A DNA stretch of 13,310 nucleotides from Clostridia bacterium (GCA_900769665.1 CAAGHL010000008.1:1-13310); one strand, 5' to 3'. Positions 1 to 7,053 are shown, counted from the stretch's first letter. A program made the numbers and translations. Notes: generated from the letters alone by a model not told the origin.

Positions 1-121
1 ATTTGACGCCGCTAGTTGGGATGATTTTTGTCAAATGGGAGTGCCGTTGTACTGGGTAGTACTACAAGCGAGCATTTGGCAAGCCGTCTTTGCGTAAAAG
101 TGCCCAACTAACGGTGTCAAA
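1..121. repeat. Inverted repeat with ~20-bp arms
   Basis: Bases 1-20 and 102-121 are reverse complements at 18 of 20 positions (core TAGTTGGG / CCCAACTA and ATTTGAC / GTCAAAT). They enclose about 81 bases. A smaller internal complementarity (GTCAAATG near 32-39, CATTTGGC near 73-80) sits inside. No T-run follows the right arm, so it does not look like a terminator for an upstream gene. It could be the end of a small mobile or repeat element, or a structured RNA. The left arm begins at the window edge and may continue outside. Confidence 0.55.
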
Positions 122-151
122 TGCTTACATTTTCGGTCGCTCGGTCGCCAA

Positions 152-240
152 CTTCCCGTCGGGTAATAAAGTTGGTGTAGGGTAGTCTTCCCAGCCGTAC
201 CCTCGGTCAGATGTCGCTGTGGGACAACACCTCGACAGCC
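152..240 (-). repeat. Intergenic repeat family, copy A
   Basis: Bases 152-218 match 6244-6310 (copy B) at about 61 of 67 positions without gaps, including the blocks CGGGTAATAAAG, GTAGTCTTCCCAGCCG and CCCTCGGTCAGATGTCGCT. The similarity continues more weakly to 240 (GACAACACCTCGAC against GGCAACAACTCGGC). I call this minus because the copies at 6696-6757 and 13192-13310 run the other way. It lies wholly between genes and shows no coding pattern. Confidence 0.75.
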
Positions 241-366
241 ACCTCATAGCGAGTGTAACTAAGTGCGGTCATTATTCCTCGCGTTATTCACTAATTCTAC
301 CTACAGTTTCTTGCAAGTGCCCACCGACCGATTGCGGTAGTATACTTATTTGCACGAACCGCTTCC

Positions 367-388
367 CCGACCACCCACCCCTCAAGGA
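367..388. repeat. Short repeat, inverted match to 6529-6550
   Basis: This 22-base segment matches the reverse complement of 6529-6550 with two mismatches; the shared core is ACCCCTCAAGG. The same core occurs at 6363-6376. It is part of the repetitive intergenic material shared by the gaps at 1-456 and 5817-7053. Confidence 0.55.
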
Positions 389-456
389 TAGGAGCGTAAT
401 ACAAAAAAACATAAGGACAAAGGCGCAACGAAAAGCAAAACGTATCGGAAAACATT

Positions 457-1413
457 ATGATTACTTTCTTGCAATTAAAGGAAAAACTTAATAACGAGTT
501 TGTCGCTTTGTGCCTGTTCGGAAACGACTCGTGGGTTAAGCGCAAAAGTTTGGCAACCGTCAAACAAGTGTACGATGTTACCGACGACGGGTTTGCCGTG
601 GACAACTTGGACAACCCTAGTGTGGAAGACATTGTGTACTCCTGCATGACTCCGTCCATGACTTCGGACAAAAAGTTGGTGGTGGTCACAAACTTCCAAT
701 TTCCGCAAGGGCGCAAGCAACAAGAGGGCAAAAAACGCCTTGCCGATTTGTTTGGGGCAAAGGACGCAGACTATTGCGTTGTGTTTGACACCGACACCGT
801 CAAAACGTTGGACGGCGTTGCCGGTGTGGAATTTGTCGACTGCAATCGTTTGGACAGCGGCGTTGTTGCAAAGTGGATCACGGCGTATTGCGCTCGTCAA
901 GGCGTGCCTACTGACCGAGCCGCCGCACAAAAAATTGCCGATTACTGCCTGTGCGACATGTCCCGTATTTCCACGGAAACGCAAAAACTTGTCGACTACG
1001 GCAAGGTGGATGTCGACAGCGTGGAAATGCTCGTGCACAAGGATACCGAGTACGCCGTGTACGACCTCGGCAAGCTGATTGCAAGCAAAAACGTGCAACG
1101 TGCCATGAGCGCCTACAAAGGCTTGGTTGCCCAAGGCGAGGAAAACCGCGCGCTGTTCGGGTTGCTGTACAACTTCTACCGACGAGTGTACTACGTCAAG
1201 ACTTCCGCTGCACTTAGCGAGGATAAAATAGCCGAGTGCTTGGGCGTCAAGCGTGGCGCGATTGGCTTTGCCAAGGATGTTGCTTCCAAGTACAAACCAA
1301 TGCAACTGCGACGTGCGTTGTCGGCGTTCAATCAAGCCGACCAAGCGTTGAAGGCGTTTCTAGACGAAGACGAAGTGATGACGACGTTGGTGTTCAAACT
1401 TGCCACGTTGTAG
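457..1413 (+). CDS. holA: DNA polymerase III subunit delta (HolA)
   Basis: This is the delta subunit of the clamp loader, which opens the beta sliding clamp and loads it on primed DNA with tau/gamma and delta-prime. The 318-residue protein is slightly short for the family (about 330-345). The N-terminal segment LCLFGNDSW (residues 18-26) matches the family's LYGEE/ND region, the remnant of a P-loop that no longer binds ATP. Residues about 60-120 carry the alternating strands of the AAA+-like fold (KLVVVTNF, CVVFDTD). The C-terminal third (about 230-318) is helical with an NFYRRV...LGVKRGAIGFAKD pattern and fits the collar domain. The start is the ATG at 457, which aligns with family N-termini. 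The ribosome binding site is weak (only CGGAAAA just upstream). It heads the co-directional run; the usual Firmicute neighbours comEC and rpsT are not seen here. Confidence 0.93.
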   Translation: MITFLQLKEKLNNEFVALCLFGNDSWVKRKSLATVKQVYDVTDDGFAVDNLDNPSVEDIVYSCMTPSMTSDKKLVVVTNFQFPQGRKQQEGKKRLADLFGAKDADYCVVFDTDTVKTLDGVAGVEFVDCNRLDSGVVAKWITAYCARQGVPTDRAAAQKIADYCLCDMSRISTETQKLVDYGKVDVDSVEMLVHKDTEYAVYDLGKLIASKNVQRAMSAYKGLVAQGEENRALFGLLYNFYRRVYYVKTSAALSEDKIAECLGVKRGAIGFAKDVASKYKPMQLRRALSAFNQADQALKAFLDEDEVMTTLVFKLATL

Positions 1414-1545
1414 TTAAAAAATAGATACGTATTGCGTTTTTGCCGACATCGGCGACGATTTCTGCAAACAAAACAAGCTTTGATTGTTGCGTTCGGCACA
1501 CTACAAAATACCAAAATCATCGCAAAACATACAAGGAGACGAGTT

Positions 1546-2052
1546 GTGTTCAGTAAACTAAAAAGTAATTACCGCATGGCAAACATACTTGCACGCGCAC
1601 TGTTTGTCGTAGCGTTTATGTTTGCTTCGTGGAGGCGGTTTTTCGAAGCGTCCTACATCGTAATGAAGCATTCCGACCTGCTTTTGGCGTTGGTTGCCGC
1701 AGGGTTGTTCGGTATTGTCCTTCAATTTCTGGTACCCGTCGTATGCGGATTGTTTCTCAATTTTGCGCGTAATCAAACCGTTCCCGTTGCGGAGTTTTGC
1801 ATATTTGCTTACTTATATTTTGCCGCGGGCATGGCGACGACGGGCGCAATTTTGCTTGTCGCTTGGTTTGTGCCTACGACAATGGTTTGGCTAGAAATGA
1901 TAACCCCCGTATTTTGCACGTTGTTGTTCGGTTTCTTGTTCTTCCTTAGGACGAGCAAATTATATTTCAATGACGTCACCGTTGTCGGTTACGCAAAATC
2001 ATTTGCGGTAATGGAGGTATTGTTGGTTGTATTGTGCGGGGTGATGCTATGA
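1546..2052 (+). CDS. Unrecognised five-helix membrane protein
   Basis: I do not recognise a family. The frame is open from further upstream, but the GTG at 1546 sits 7 bases after AAGGAG (1533-1538), which decides the start and gives 168 residues. About five hydrophobic segments are visible: residues 11-28, 45-71, 84-108, 113-134 and 153-168. The protein ends within the last helix. The short N-terminus (KLKSNYR) is basic and likely cytoplasmic. No catalytic motif is evident. Its TGA (2050-2052) overlaps the ATG of the peptidase gene at 2049 by four bases, so the two are probably made together and may act together in the membrane. A five-helix integral protein such as a Yip1-like protein is possible, but I cannot support that from motifs. 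Confidence 0.8.
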   Translation: MFSKLKSNYRMANILARALFVVAFMFASWRRFFEASYIVMKHSDLLLALVAAGLFGIVLQFLVPVVCGLFLNFARNQTVPVAEFCIFAYLYFAAGMATTGAILLVAWFVPTTMVWLEMITPVFCTLLFGFLFFLRTSKLYFNDVTVVGYAKSFAVMEVLLVVLCGVML

Positions 2053-3278
2053 AAAAGTTCAAAAAATCCGTCGCCGTACTGTTTGTAGTTGCATTTATGT
2101 GTGCATTTATGGCGTTTCCCCAAGCGTCGCTAACTGCGTATGCCGCCGACAAAACGGACTCCGACGCATATCGAAATACCGAAGCTTACGTATTTGTGTC
2201 GGAATTTATCTCGGCGTGTCCCGATCGCAGCGATTCCGCCAAGGAGGAGGCGGCTGCCATTTGGCTGAAAAACAAGTTTGACTCCGTACTGCCCGAAAAC
2301 GACAACGTTAGTTGCGAGATTGTGCATGTAAGTAATGACGGATATATTACGGACAACGTCGTCGTCAGGCTGAAATCGTCCGTTTCCGACGGAAAACAAG
2401 TAATTGTAGGCGCGCATTACGACGCTACTGCAAAAAGTCAAGGCGCAGGCGACAATGCAAGCGGTATTGCCGCAATGTACTTGACAATGAAGCAAATATC
2501 CGCAACCTGGACGCCCTCCAAACTGCCGTTCGACGTCGTGTTTGTCGCATTCGGCGGTGAGGAACAAGGCCTTGTCGGCTCCATAGCCTACGTAGCTTTG
2601 ATGAAAACCAAACAACTGTCCGACACGCTGGCTATGTTCAACGTGGACAGTATCGGTTTCGGTGACAATTTGTACTTGCATTGTGAAAACAAGCATACCG
2701 ATTTTGCCGATTACATCCTTGCTCGTTGCGCTTCCGCAAAGGAAAAGCCCTACAACAAAGGTATTTTTACAACGTCAATGTTGGAAGACGTTTTCGGTTA
2801 CGGCTACTACGAGACAATTCAAGGCAGCGACCACACGCCTTTCCGCACGGCGGGCGTGCCTACTGCGTTTTTCTTCTCCGGCAATTACTACGGCAACGAC
2901 TATGTGGAAAGTCTTGACGACAAACGTTGCGTAATGAACACGGCGCAAGACAACCTTGCCAACGTCGACAAGTATGTGGGCGAAAGTTACGTTGCCAACA
3001 TTCAAGCCGTTTCCAAGGCAATCACGGACTGTATTTTTGCCGATGACTTTGTCGCGGTAAGTCAAAAAGCTCGTGACGAATTAGTCAATTTGTCCGTTGC
3101 TTACGGTCGGATGTATCCACTGTTAGTCAATGTGAGTTTGTTGGTGGTTTGCGCGGTGCTGTTTTGGCTGTACTACCGCAAGTTGCAAAAGCGCGCCGTA
3201 ATGGGTACTGCGGAAATCAAAACCACAAGAGTGTTTACCCAACCCGACGCCGACGATATATTTACCCTTGACAAGTAG
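2049..3278 (+). CDS. Membrane-anchored M28 family zinc peptidase
   Basis: This is an extracytoplasmic metallopeptidase of family M28 (aminopeptidase/carboxypeptidase type with two zinc ions). The start is the ATG at 2049, overlapping the upstream stop. A signal peptide spans residues 1-32, with basic KKFKK, a hydrophobic core, and AYA before the likely cut at A32/A33. All metal ligands and the general base are visible: H123 in GAHYD, D135 in GDNASG, E171 (base) and E172 in GGEEQG, D200 in NVDS, and H262 in GSDHTPF. Residues about 355-378 form a C-terminal membrane helix, followed by a basic and then acidic cytoplasmic tail. The 409-residue enzyme is therefore probably tethered by its C-terminus with the catalytic domain outside. 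The substrate cannot be told from sequence; trimming of N-terminal residues from peptides is the family's typical role. Confidence 0.9.
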   Translation: MKKFKKSVAVLFVVAFMCAFMAFPQASLTAYAADKTDSDAYRNTEAYVFVSEFISACPDRSDSAKEEAAAIWLKNKFDSVLPENDNVSCEIVHVSNDGYITDNVVVRLKSSVSDGKQVIVGAHYDATAKSQGAGDNASGIAAMYLTMKQISATWTPSKLPFDVVFVAFGGEEQGLVGSIAYVALMKTKQLSDTLAMFNVDSIGFGDNLYLHCENKHTDFADYILARCASAKEKPYNKGIFTTSMLEDVFGYGYYETIQGSDHTPFRTAGVPTAFFFSGNYYGNDYVESLDDKRCVMNTAQDNLANVDKYVGESYVANIQAVSKAITDCIFADDFVAVSQKARDELVNLSVAYGRMYPLLVNVSLLVVCAVLFWLYYRKLQKRAVMGTAEIKTTRVFTQPDADDIFTLDK

Positions 3279-3298
3279 TTGTCAACAAAAAGGAAACC

Positions 3299-4042
3299 AT
3301 GAAACAAAAAAAAGTATTGAGTTTGCCCGTGTACATTGCAATTTACGCAGTGGTGATGCTTGCGTGCATAGGGCTGGACCAACTGACAAAATTCTTGATA
3401 TTTGACGGCGTATTGGCAGGGCGCGTAGGCAACTCCGTGTCGGTAATTGGCGACTTTATGCGCTTTACCGCCGTGTACAACGACGGCTGTATCTTCGGCT
3501 TGTTTACGGGTACGGGCGCGGATATTGCTTTCTTTATCATCACAGTCGCTGCAACGCCGTTGTATTTGTACTTCCTCATGCGCAGTCGCAAACGTAGCGT
3601 GTGGGGACAAATCGGCTTTGCCTTTATCGTGGGCGGTGCGCTCGGCAATGCAATCGACCGTGCTTTCGTCAACGTCGGCGACACATTTTTCAGCGGACGT
3701 GTGCGCGACTTTATCTCATTTAGCATTTTTCCGCCCGTATTCAACGTTGCGGATAGCTTCCTGACCGTCGGCGTAGTAATGGCGGTGTTGGCAATAGTGG
3801 TGTTCGATCCCGACTCGCTTATGAACGTCATGCGCGAGGAACGCCTTGCCAAACTTGTCGGCGAGGACGGCGACGAGTACATTGTCGAGGACGATACTGC
3901 CGACAACCAAACGGAAACTAATTTCGACAACGGTCAACAAACCAACGACGGACAGACTGACGGCAACGAACAAACCGCAGAAACGCCAAATACAACGACA
4001 AATCCAGACGGCAACAATGGGCAAGGGACGGACAAGAAATGA
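3299..4042 (+). CDS. lspA: Lipoprotein signal peptidase II (LspA) with long polar tail
   Basis: LspA is the membrane aspartyl protease that removes signal peptides from lipidated prolipoproteins. Four hydrophobic segments are visible. The family's DQLTK box is at residues 27-31, and the catalytic aspartates are D120 in GNAIDR and D152 in FNVADSF, the latter after VRDFISF. The N-x-G-xx-FG loop is present as YNDGCIFGLF. The start is the ATG at 3299, preceded by AAAGGA. The protein is 247 residues, against about 150-165 in the family. The excess is a C-terminal extension from about residue 180, rich in N, T, Q, D and E and without hydrophobic stretches, probably disordered and cytoplasmic. The TGA overlaps the next gene's ATG (ATGA, 4039-4042). 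The lipoprotein at 7054 would be a substrate. Confidence 0.93.
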   Translation: MKQKKVLSLPVYIAIYAVVMLACIGLDQLTKFLIFDGVLAGRVGNSVSVIGDFMRFTAVYNDGCIFGLFTGTGADIAFFIITVAATPLYLYFLMRSRKRSVWGQIGFAFIVGGALGNAIDRAFVNVGDTFFSGRVRDFISFSIFPPVFNVADSFLTVGVVMAVLAIVVFDPDSLMNVMREERLAKLVGEDGDEYIVEDDTADNQTETNFDNGQQTNDGQTDGNEQTAETPNTTTNPDGNNGQGTDKK

Positions 4043-4950
4043 AAACCATAGTGCAAACTTGCGACGAATACTGCCGTAGGTTGGATGTATTTGTCGGCAA
4101 CGCGGCGTGCTTGACTCGCACGCATGCGCAAAAGGTTATCGGTGAAGGTTCCGTCACGATAAACGGCAAAGTTGTCAAAAAGTGCGCAACGGAAGTCAAC
4201 GAAGGCGACGAGGTAACCATAGTGTTGCCCGACGACGCTCCACTCGACATCGTTGCCGAGGATATACCGTTGGACGTAGTATACGAGGACAGTGATCTTG
4301 CCGTAATCAACAAGCCGCAAGGCATGATCGTTCACCCTACAAGTAGTATCTACACGGGTACGCTTGTCAATGCGTTGCTGTTTCGCACGCACGACTTGTC
4401 CGGTATCAACGGCGTACTGCGCCCGGGCATAGTCCATCGCTTGGACAAGGACACAAGCGGACTGCTTGTGGTGGCAAAAAACGACAACGCTCACGTAAAT
4501 TTGCAACATCAAATACAAACAAAGGCATGTCGGCGCATATACTGGGCATTGTTGGAAGGCGTAGTAAAAGACGACGACGGTATGGTGGACAAACCCATCG
4601 GTCGCAGTAAAACCGACCGCAAAAAAATGGACGTTGTCGAGGGCGGACGCAGTGCGCTTACCTACTGGCACGTAATCAAACGCTATCGCAATTACACCTT
4701 GGTGCAGTTTGAGTTGAAGACAGGGCGGACGCACCAAATAAGAGTGCATGCCGCACGTGTGATGAATCGTCCCGTTGTGGGCGATCGTACCTACGGTCAC
4801 AAAGATACCAAGTGGGGATTGACAGGACAACTGTTGCACGCCAAACAATTGATCTTCACGCACCCTACCACGGGCGAAGAAATGAGTTTCGAGGCACCAT
4901 TGCCCGACTACTTTGTAAGAGTGTTGGACGACTTGGACAAGAAAGGCTAA
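4039..4950 (+). CDS. rluD: RluA/RluD-family 23S rRNA pseudouridine synthase
   Basis: This enzyme isomerises uridine to pseudouridine in RNA; members at this locus are annotated RluD-like (YlyB in Bacillus). The protein has 303 residues, the usual length. Residues about 14-60 form an S4 RNA-binding domain (RLDVFVGN, LTRTHAQKVIGEGSVTING). The catalytic domain follows, with NKPQGMIVHP, the signature HRLDKDTSGL holding catalytic D136, and KTGRTHQIRVHA. The start is the ATG at 4039, inside the lspA stop, so translation is coupled. The lspA-rluD pairing is widespread in Firmicutes. The exact target position in 23S rRNA cannot be read from sequence; the gene symbol is by family and neighbourhood. 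Confidence 0.9.
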   Translation: MKTIVQTCDEYCRRLDVFVGNAACLTRTHAQKVIGEGSVTINGKVVKKCATEVNEGDEVTIVLPDDAPLDIVAEDIPLDVVYEDSDLAVINKPQGMIVHPTSSIYTGTLVNALLFRTHDLSGINGVLRPGIVHRLDKDTSGLLVVAKNDNAHVNLQHQIQTKACRRIYWALLEGVVKDDDGMVDKPIGRSKTDRKKMDVVEGGRSALTYWHVIKRYRNYTLVQFELKTGRTHQIRVHAARVMNRPVVGDRTYGHKDTKWGLTGQLLHAKQLIFTHPTTGEEMSFEAPLPDYFVRVLDDLDKKG

Positions 4951-4982
4951 TCAGCCAAAATGTATCGAAAAAAGGACAACGT

Positions 4983-5816
4983 ATGAAAAATTTACTGTCG
5001 CTTACCTCGCTAAACAAGGCGGAAATCAATCACATATTGGAAGTTGCCACACAAATGCGTCGCATTGTCCGCGCTTCCTTCAAAAAAGGTCCGCAACTGT
5101 CGGGCAAGCTTGTCTGCGGCGTGTGGGACAAACCTTGCGTGTCCAGTACGGCTTTCTCGCTGGGTACGGCGTATTTGTCGGGGACGTTGGTTCCCGTGTT
5201 TGGCGACAGCGAGCCGATGATGCAGTGTCGTTTGTTTGACGATATGGGCGCAAACGTCGTGGTTGTTTCTTGCGAAAACGACAACCTTGCCAAGACTTTT
5301 GCCGCAAATGCGCGTGCAAATGTTGTCAATGGCGGTTCCGGCAGATACGATCCGTTGGGCGTGCTTGCCGACCTCATGGCATTGCGGGAAAAATGCGACG
5401 GGCTGTCTAATTTGTCGGTGCTTGCCGTGGGAAACCGCGACACCAACAAGGTCAACGAATATATCCACTGCTTGGAGTTGTACAACAGCTCGTTTGTGTG
5501 GTATTTGCCTGCCGACGACTTTATGACGCAACGTAGAGGCATTGTGCTTGACAATCCCGTAGCTGCGTTTAGCGGTGCCGACGCCGTAGTGGACTTGGGA
5601 CTGTCGGATTTCAGCGATCCGGTAAAGTATTTCGGTACGTCGGGCGGAATTTCGCAAGATTATATGGACCGCGCGCGTATCAATTGTCCGCTACTCGGCA
5701 GTCGCAAAGTGGTGGACAATGTCGGCGTCAAGGACTACCCGTACAGCCTTGCTACGCTACGCAACGAGTGCTATGTGGCATTGACAATGGCAGTGCTGTA
5801 CTTGTTTGACGAGTAA
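4983..5816 (+). CDS. Aspartate carbamoyltransferase homologue lacking the catalytic residues
   Basis: The fold matches aspartate/ornithine carbamoyltransferases along its length (277 residues, family about 300-310), but the active site does not. By eye, the carbamoyl-phosphate loop S-T-R-T corresponds to P51-C-V-S54 before TAFSLGT. The family's NAGDG...HPTQ becomes N116-GGSGRYDPLG. The catalytic RHP arginine lies in a segment reading SCEND, the T-R-V-Q loop reads FGTSGG, and HPLPR reads C235-PLLGSRK. The C-terminal helix pattern (RNECYVALTMAVLYLF) is kept. The start is the ATG at 4983, 5 bases after AAAAAAGGA in the AAAGGACAACGT leader. The frame is intact, with codon use like its neighbours, so it is not simply a decaying pseudogene. 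Carbamoyl transfer is unlikely. A structural, regulatory or new catalytic role is possible but unproven. No pyrR, pyrC or pyrI is adjacent. Confidence 0.8.
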   Translation: MKNLLSLTSLNKAEINHILEVATQMRRIVRASFKKGPQLSGKLVCGVWDKPCVSSTAFSLGTAYLSGTLVPVFGDSEPMMQCRLFDDMGANVVVVSCENDNLAKTFAANARANVVNGGSGRYDPLGVLADLMALREKCDGLSNLSVLAVGNRDTNKVNEYIHCLELYNSSFVWYLPADDFMTQRRGIVLDNPVAAFSGADAVVDLGLSDFSDPVKYFGTSGGISQDYMDRARINCPLLGSRKVVDNVGVKDYPYSLATLRNECYVALTMAVLYLFDE

Positions 5817-5921
5817 GAGAATAGCCTTAGTTTAGTTGTATCGTATGTAATCACAACGCCCCATATGTATACCACCGAAAAACGGAATTGCAAACGTCGG
5901 CAAAGCGCGGCGATGCAGCAA

Positions 5922-6034
5922 GCGCATTGCCTCTTTGGGAGCGCCTGATGCTCGCTTCGCGCAGAGCAAAGGTGTTGGATGTCCGCTTTCGATTGTGTGT
6001 GCCTACGCTCAGATGTCCCCAAGAGGCAACACGC
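5922..6034. repeat. Inverted repeat, 19-bp arms
   Basis: The left arm is 5922-5940 and the right arm 6016-6034, matching at 16 of 19 positions around TTGCCTCTT / AAGAGGCAA. The 75-base loop contains GAGCGCC...GCTC complementarity. The right arm overlaps the perfect palindrome at 6023-6044. Confidence 0.5.
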
Positions 6035-6044
6035 GTGTTGCCTC
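6023..6044. repeat. Perfect 22-base palindrome
   Basis: GAGGCAACACG is followed directly by its exact reverse complement CGTGTTGCCTC with no spacer. No T-run follows. A zero-loop palindrome suits a DNA-binding site or a mobile-element end better than an RNA hairpin. Confidence 0.7.
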
Positions 6045-6099
6045 GCCACTCAATCGACTTCGTTGGTCGTTGTCTATGTAAATATAAATATGGTTATTT

Positions 6100-6127
6100 G
6101 TCGAGGCATAATATGCTTCGACTTTTT
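6100..6127 (+). terminator. Intrinsic terminator
   Basis: The arms GTCGAGGCAT (6100-6109) and ATGCTTCGAC (6113-6122) form a 10-bp stem with one G-U pair and a 3-base loop, followed at once by TTTTT. It is the first good terminator after the carbamoyltransferase homologue (284 bases past its stop). It may end the holA-to-carbamoyltransferase transcript or a short RNA from 5817-6099. Confidence 0.75.
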
Positions 6128-6230
6128 GCAAATTAACAGTTTTAACGAAATTTGCCTCTTGCTTGTCAAAGTTTTGTTTATGTTACCGCCCATCTCCCCG
6201 ACAATCGCCTCGCTATTGCCACGTTGCGAA

Positions 6231-6336
6231 CGCCTGATGCTCGCTTCCCATCGGGTAATAAAGTCGATGTAAAGTAGTCTTCCCAGCCGCACCCTCGGTC
6301 AGATGTCGCTACGTGGCAACAACTCGGCTCCAACCC
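6231..6336 (-). repeat. Intergenic repeat family, copy B
   Basis: This is the best-preserved partner of copy A (about 91% over 67 bases, 6244-6310). It extends left with CGCCTGATGCTCGCTTC (6231-6247), which is identical to 5942-5958. It extends right with GCTACGTGGCAACAACTCGG (from 6308), which is identical to the start of copy C. Confidence 0.75.
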
Positions 6337-6362
6337 TTCGGGAAAGTCAAAAAAACTCGCCG

Positions 6363-6539
6363 CCCCTCAAGGTCAAAGGCGTCGTAGTGTTGTAATGGCA
6401 ATCAAGAGTATAGTCAAGTATGTAGTAGGTTTGCAAGCGGCGTTGACCGTATCTCGCTGTAGGCGAACATCACGCTACGTGGCAACAACTCGGCTACAAC
6501 CTACTGCCCCTTGTAATAAAGTCCCTTGACCTTGAGGGG
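6363..6539. repeat. 14-bp perfect inverted repeat pair
   Basis: CCCCTCAAGGTCAA (6363-6376) and TTGACCTTGAGGGG (6526-6539) are exact reverse complements, 149 bases apart. Copy C lies inside. The longer right side (6529-6550) also matches 367-388 inverted. The arrangement resembles a small element with terminal inverted repeats, but no target duplication was found. Confidence 0.5.
6474..6495 (-). repeat. Intergenic repeat family, partial copy C
   Basis: This 22-base block is identical to 6308-6329 in copy B. It is followed by CTACAACCT against CTCCAACCC. Nothing upstream matches the AATAAAG part of the family, so it is a partial copy or a recombined fragment. Confidence 0.65.
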
Positions 6540-6695
6540 TGGGCGGTCGGGGCTGTACGGCGGACAACCCTAAAAGTAGTCGAAAATATTGTCGTCTTAA
6601 ACTCGCTTGAATTTGCCATTTTGAAATTGCACAAATAACCTTGTTAAACTTTGGGTATTATACTGCCAATAGCCACGCTTGCCGTTGATATACAT

Positions 6696-6757
6696 CAACC
6701 GAAAACCTCGGAGCGACGGCACGGCTGGGAAATTTCGTTTAAGTCAGCTTTATTGCT
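6696..6757 (+). repeat. Intergenic repeat family, degenerate copy D
   Basis: The opening CAACCGAAAACCTCG (6696-6710) recurs at 13286-13300. Then ACGGCTGGGAA (6721-6731) and CTTTATT (6748-6754) stand exactly 16 bases apart, the same spacing as in the reverse complement of copy B. The conserved spacing supports descent from the same element. Confidence 0.55.
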
Positions 6758-6898
6758 CGTCGTGGAGGGAGTGATCAGCACGTTTTTCGGTGATGTGTAT
6801 CATTCGGCAAACGTGTTGTGTAGCAATCATACTTTTTAGGCTAATCGTCTTTCCCAATACAATTCCCGTGACAATTTTTATCTATTACGCATATTATA

Positions 6899-6927
6899 TT
6901 GACATCAAAATCATATTGTGGTACAAT
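6899..6927 (+). promoter_or_regulatory. Sigma-A type promoter for the lipoprotein gene
   Basis: The -35 is TTGACA (6899-6904) and the -10 is TACAAT (6922-6927), with a 17-base spacer. Transcription would begin near 6934, giving a leader of about 120 bases before the ATG at 7054. Confidence 0.85.
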
Positions 6928-6976
6928 CTTCGCACAAGGGAAGTATGTCGAATTGTGGCATAAACCTTGTTGCCAA

Positions 6977-7000
6977 CATACGCAGTTTAGCTTGCGTATG
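6977..7000 (+). promoter_or_regulatory. Hairpin in the lipoprotein mRNA leader
   Basis: CATACGCA (6977-6984) and TGCGTATG (6993-7000) pair perfectly around an 8-base loop, 54 bases upstream of the start codon. There is no T-run, so it is not a terminator. It may stabilise or regulate the mRNA; no known riboswitch was recognised. Confidence 0.5.
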
Positions 7001-7053
7001 CCAAATGCGCAATTCAAATTACGTTGCGTATTCTATCTAAATCGGGAGGATTT

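Larger units (their letters stand above)
122..456. other. Gene-free region upstream of holA
   Basis: No reading frame here has coding character; the short open frames overlap the repeat copy at 152-240. The stretch holds that repeat and a segment at 367-388 whose reverse complement recurs at 6529-6550. A TATACT hexamer at 341-346 could be a -10 box for holA, but no matching -35 lies at 16-18 bases, so I do not call a promoter. Confidence 0.5.
5817..6099 (+). other. Structured 3' region or possible non-coding RNA
   Basis: There is no supported gene here. The region between the carbamoyltransferase homologue and the terminator at 6100-6127 is rich in self-complementarity. Arms 5922-5940 and 6016-6034 pair at 16 of 19 positions, and a perfect 22-base palindrome lies at 6023-6044. 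GCAAAGCGC (5900-5908) is nearly complementary to GCGCATTGC (5922-5930), offering an alternative fold. It could be a long structured 3' UTR, a separate small RNA, or a remnant of the intergenic repeat family, since it shares CGCCTGATGCTCGCTTC with 6231-6247. Confidence 0.4.
6128..6898. other. Gene-free repeat-rich region
   Basis: No coding frame is supported; the open frame at 6651-6839 runs through a repeat copy and lacks a ribosome binding site. The region holds repeat copies B, C and D, and a 14-bp perfect inverted repeat (6363-6376 against 6526-6539). It appears to be a cluster of decayed repeat elements. Confidence 0.6.

Noticed and set aside
219..491. Open frame of 90 codons before and into holA
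   Set aside because: It runs through repeat copy A, has no binding site, is rich in Cys/Pro/Ser as in random frames, and overlaps the clear holA start.
475..1344. Long minus-strand open frame antisense to holA
   Set aside because: It is a shadow of holA codon bias; the His/Val-rich composition is typical of antisense frames.
1442..1453. GCCGACATCGGC hairpin between holA and the membrane protein
   Set aside because: The stem is short and has no following T-run, so it is not an intrinsic terminator; readthrough is likely.
1480..1507. Possible promoter TTGATT-16-TACAAA before the membrane protein gene
   Set aside because: Each hexamer matches only 4 of 6 positions; expected by chance at this base composition.
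5888..6272. Overlapping short open frames after the carbamoyltransferase homologue
   Set aside because: They lie in palindromic and repeated DNA, run through the terminator at 6100-6127, and lack binding sites.
6651..6839. 62-codon open frame
   Set aside because: It crosses repeat copy D, has no binding site, and shows no recognisable protein pattern.
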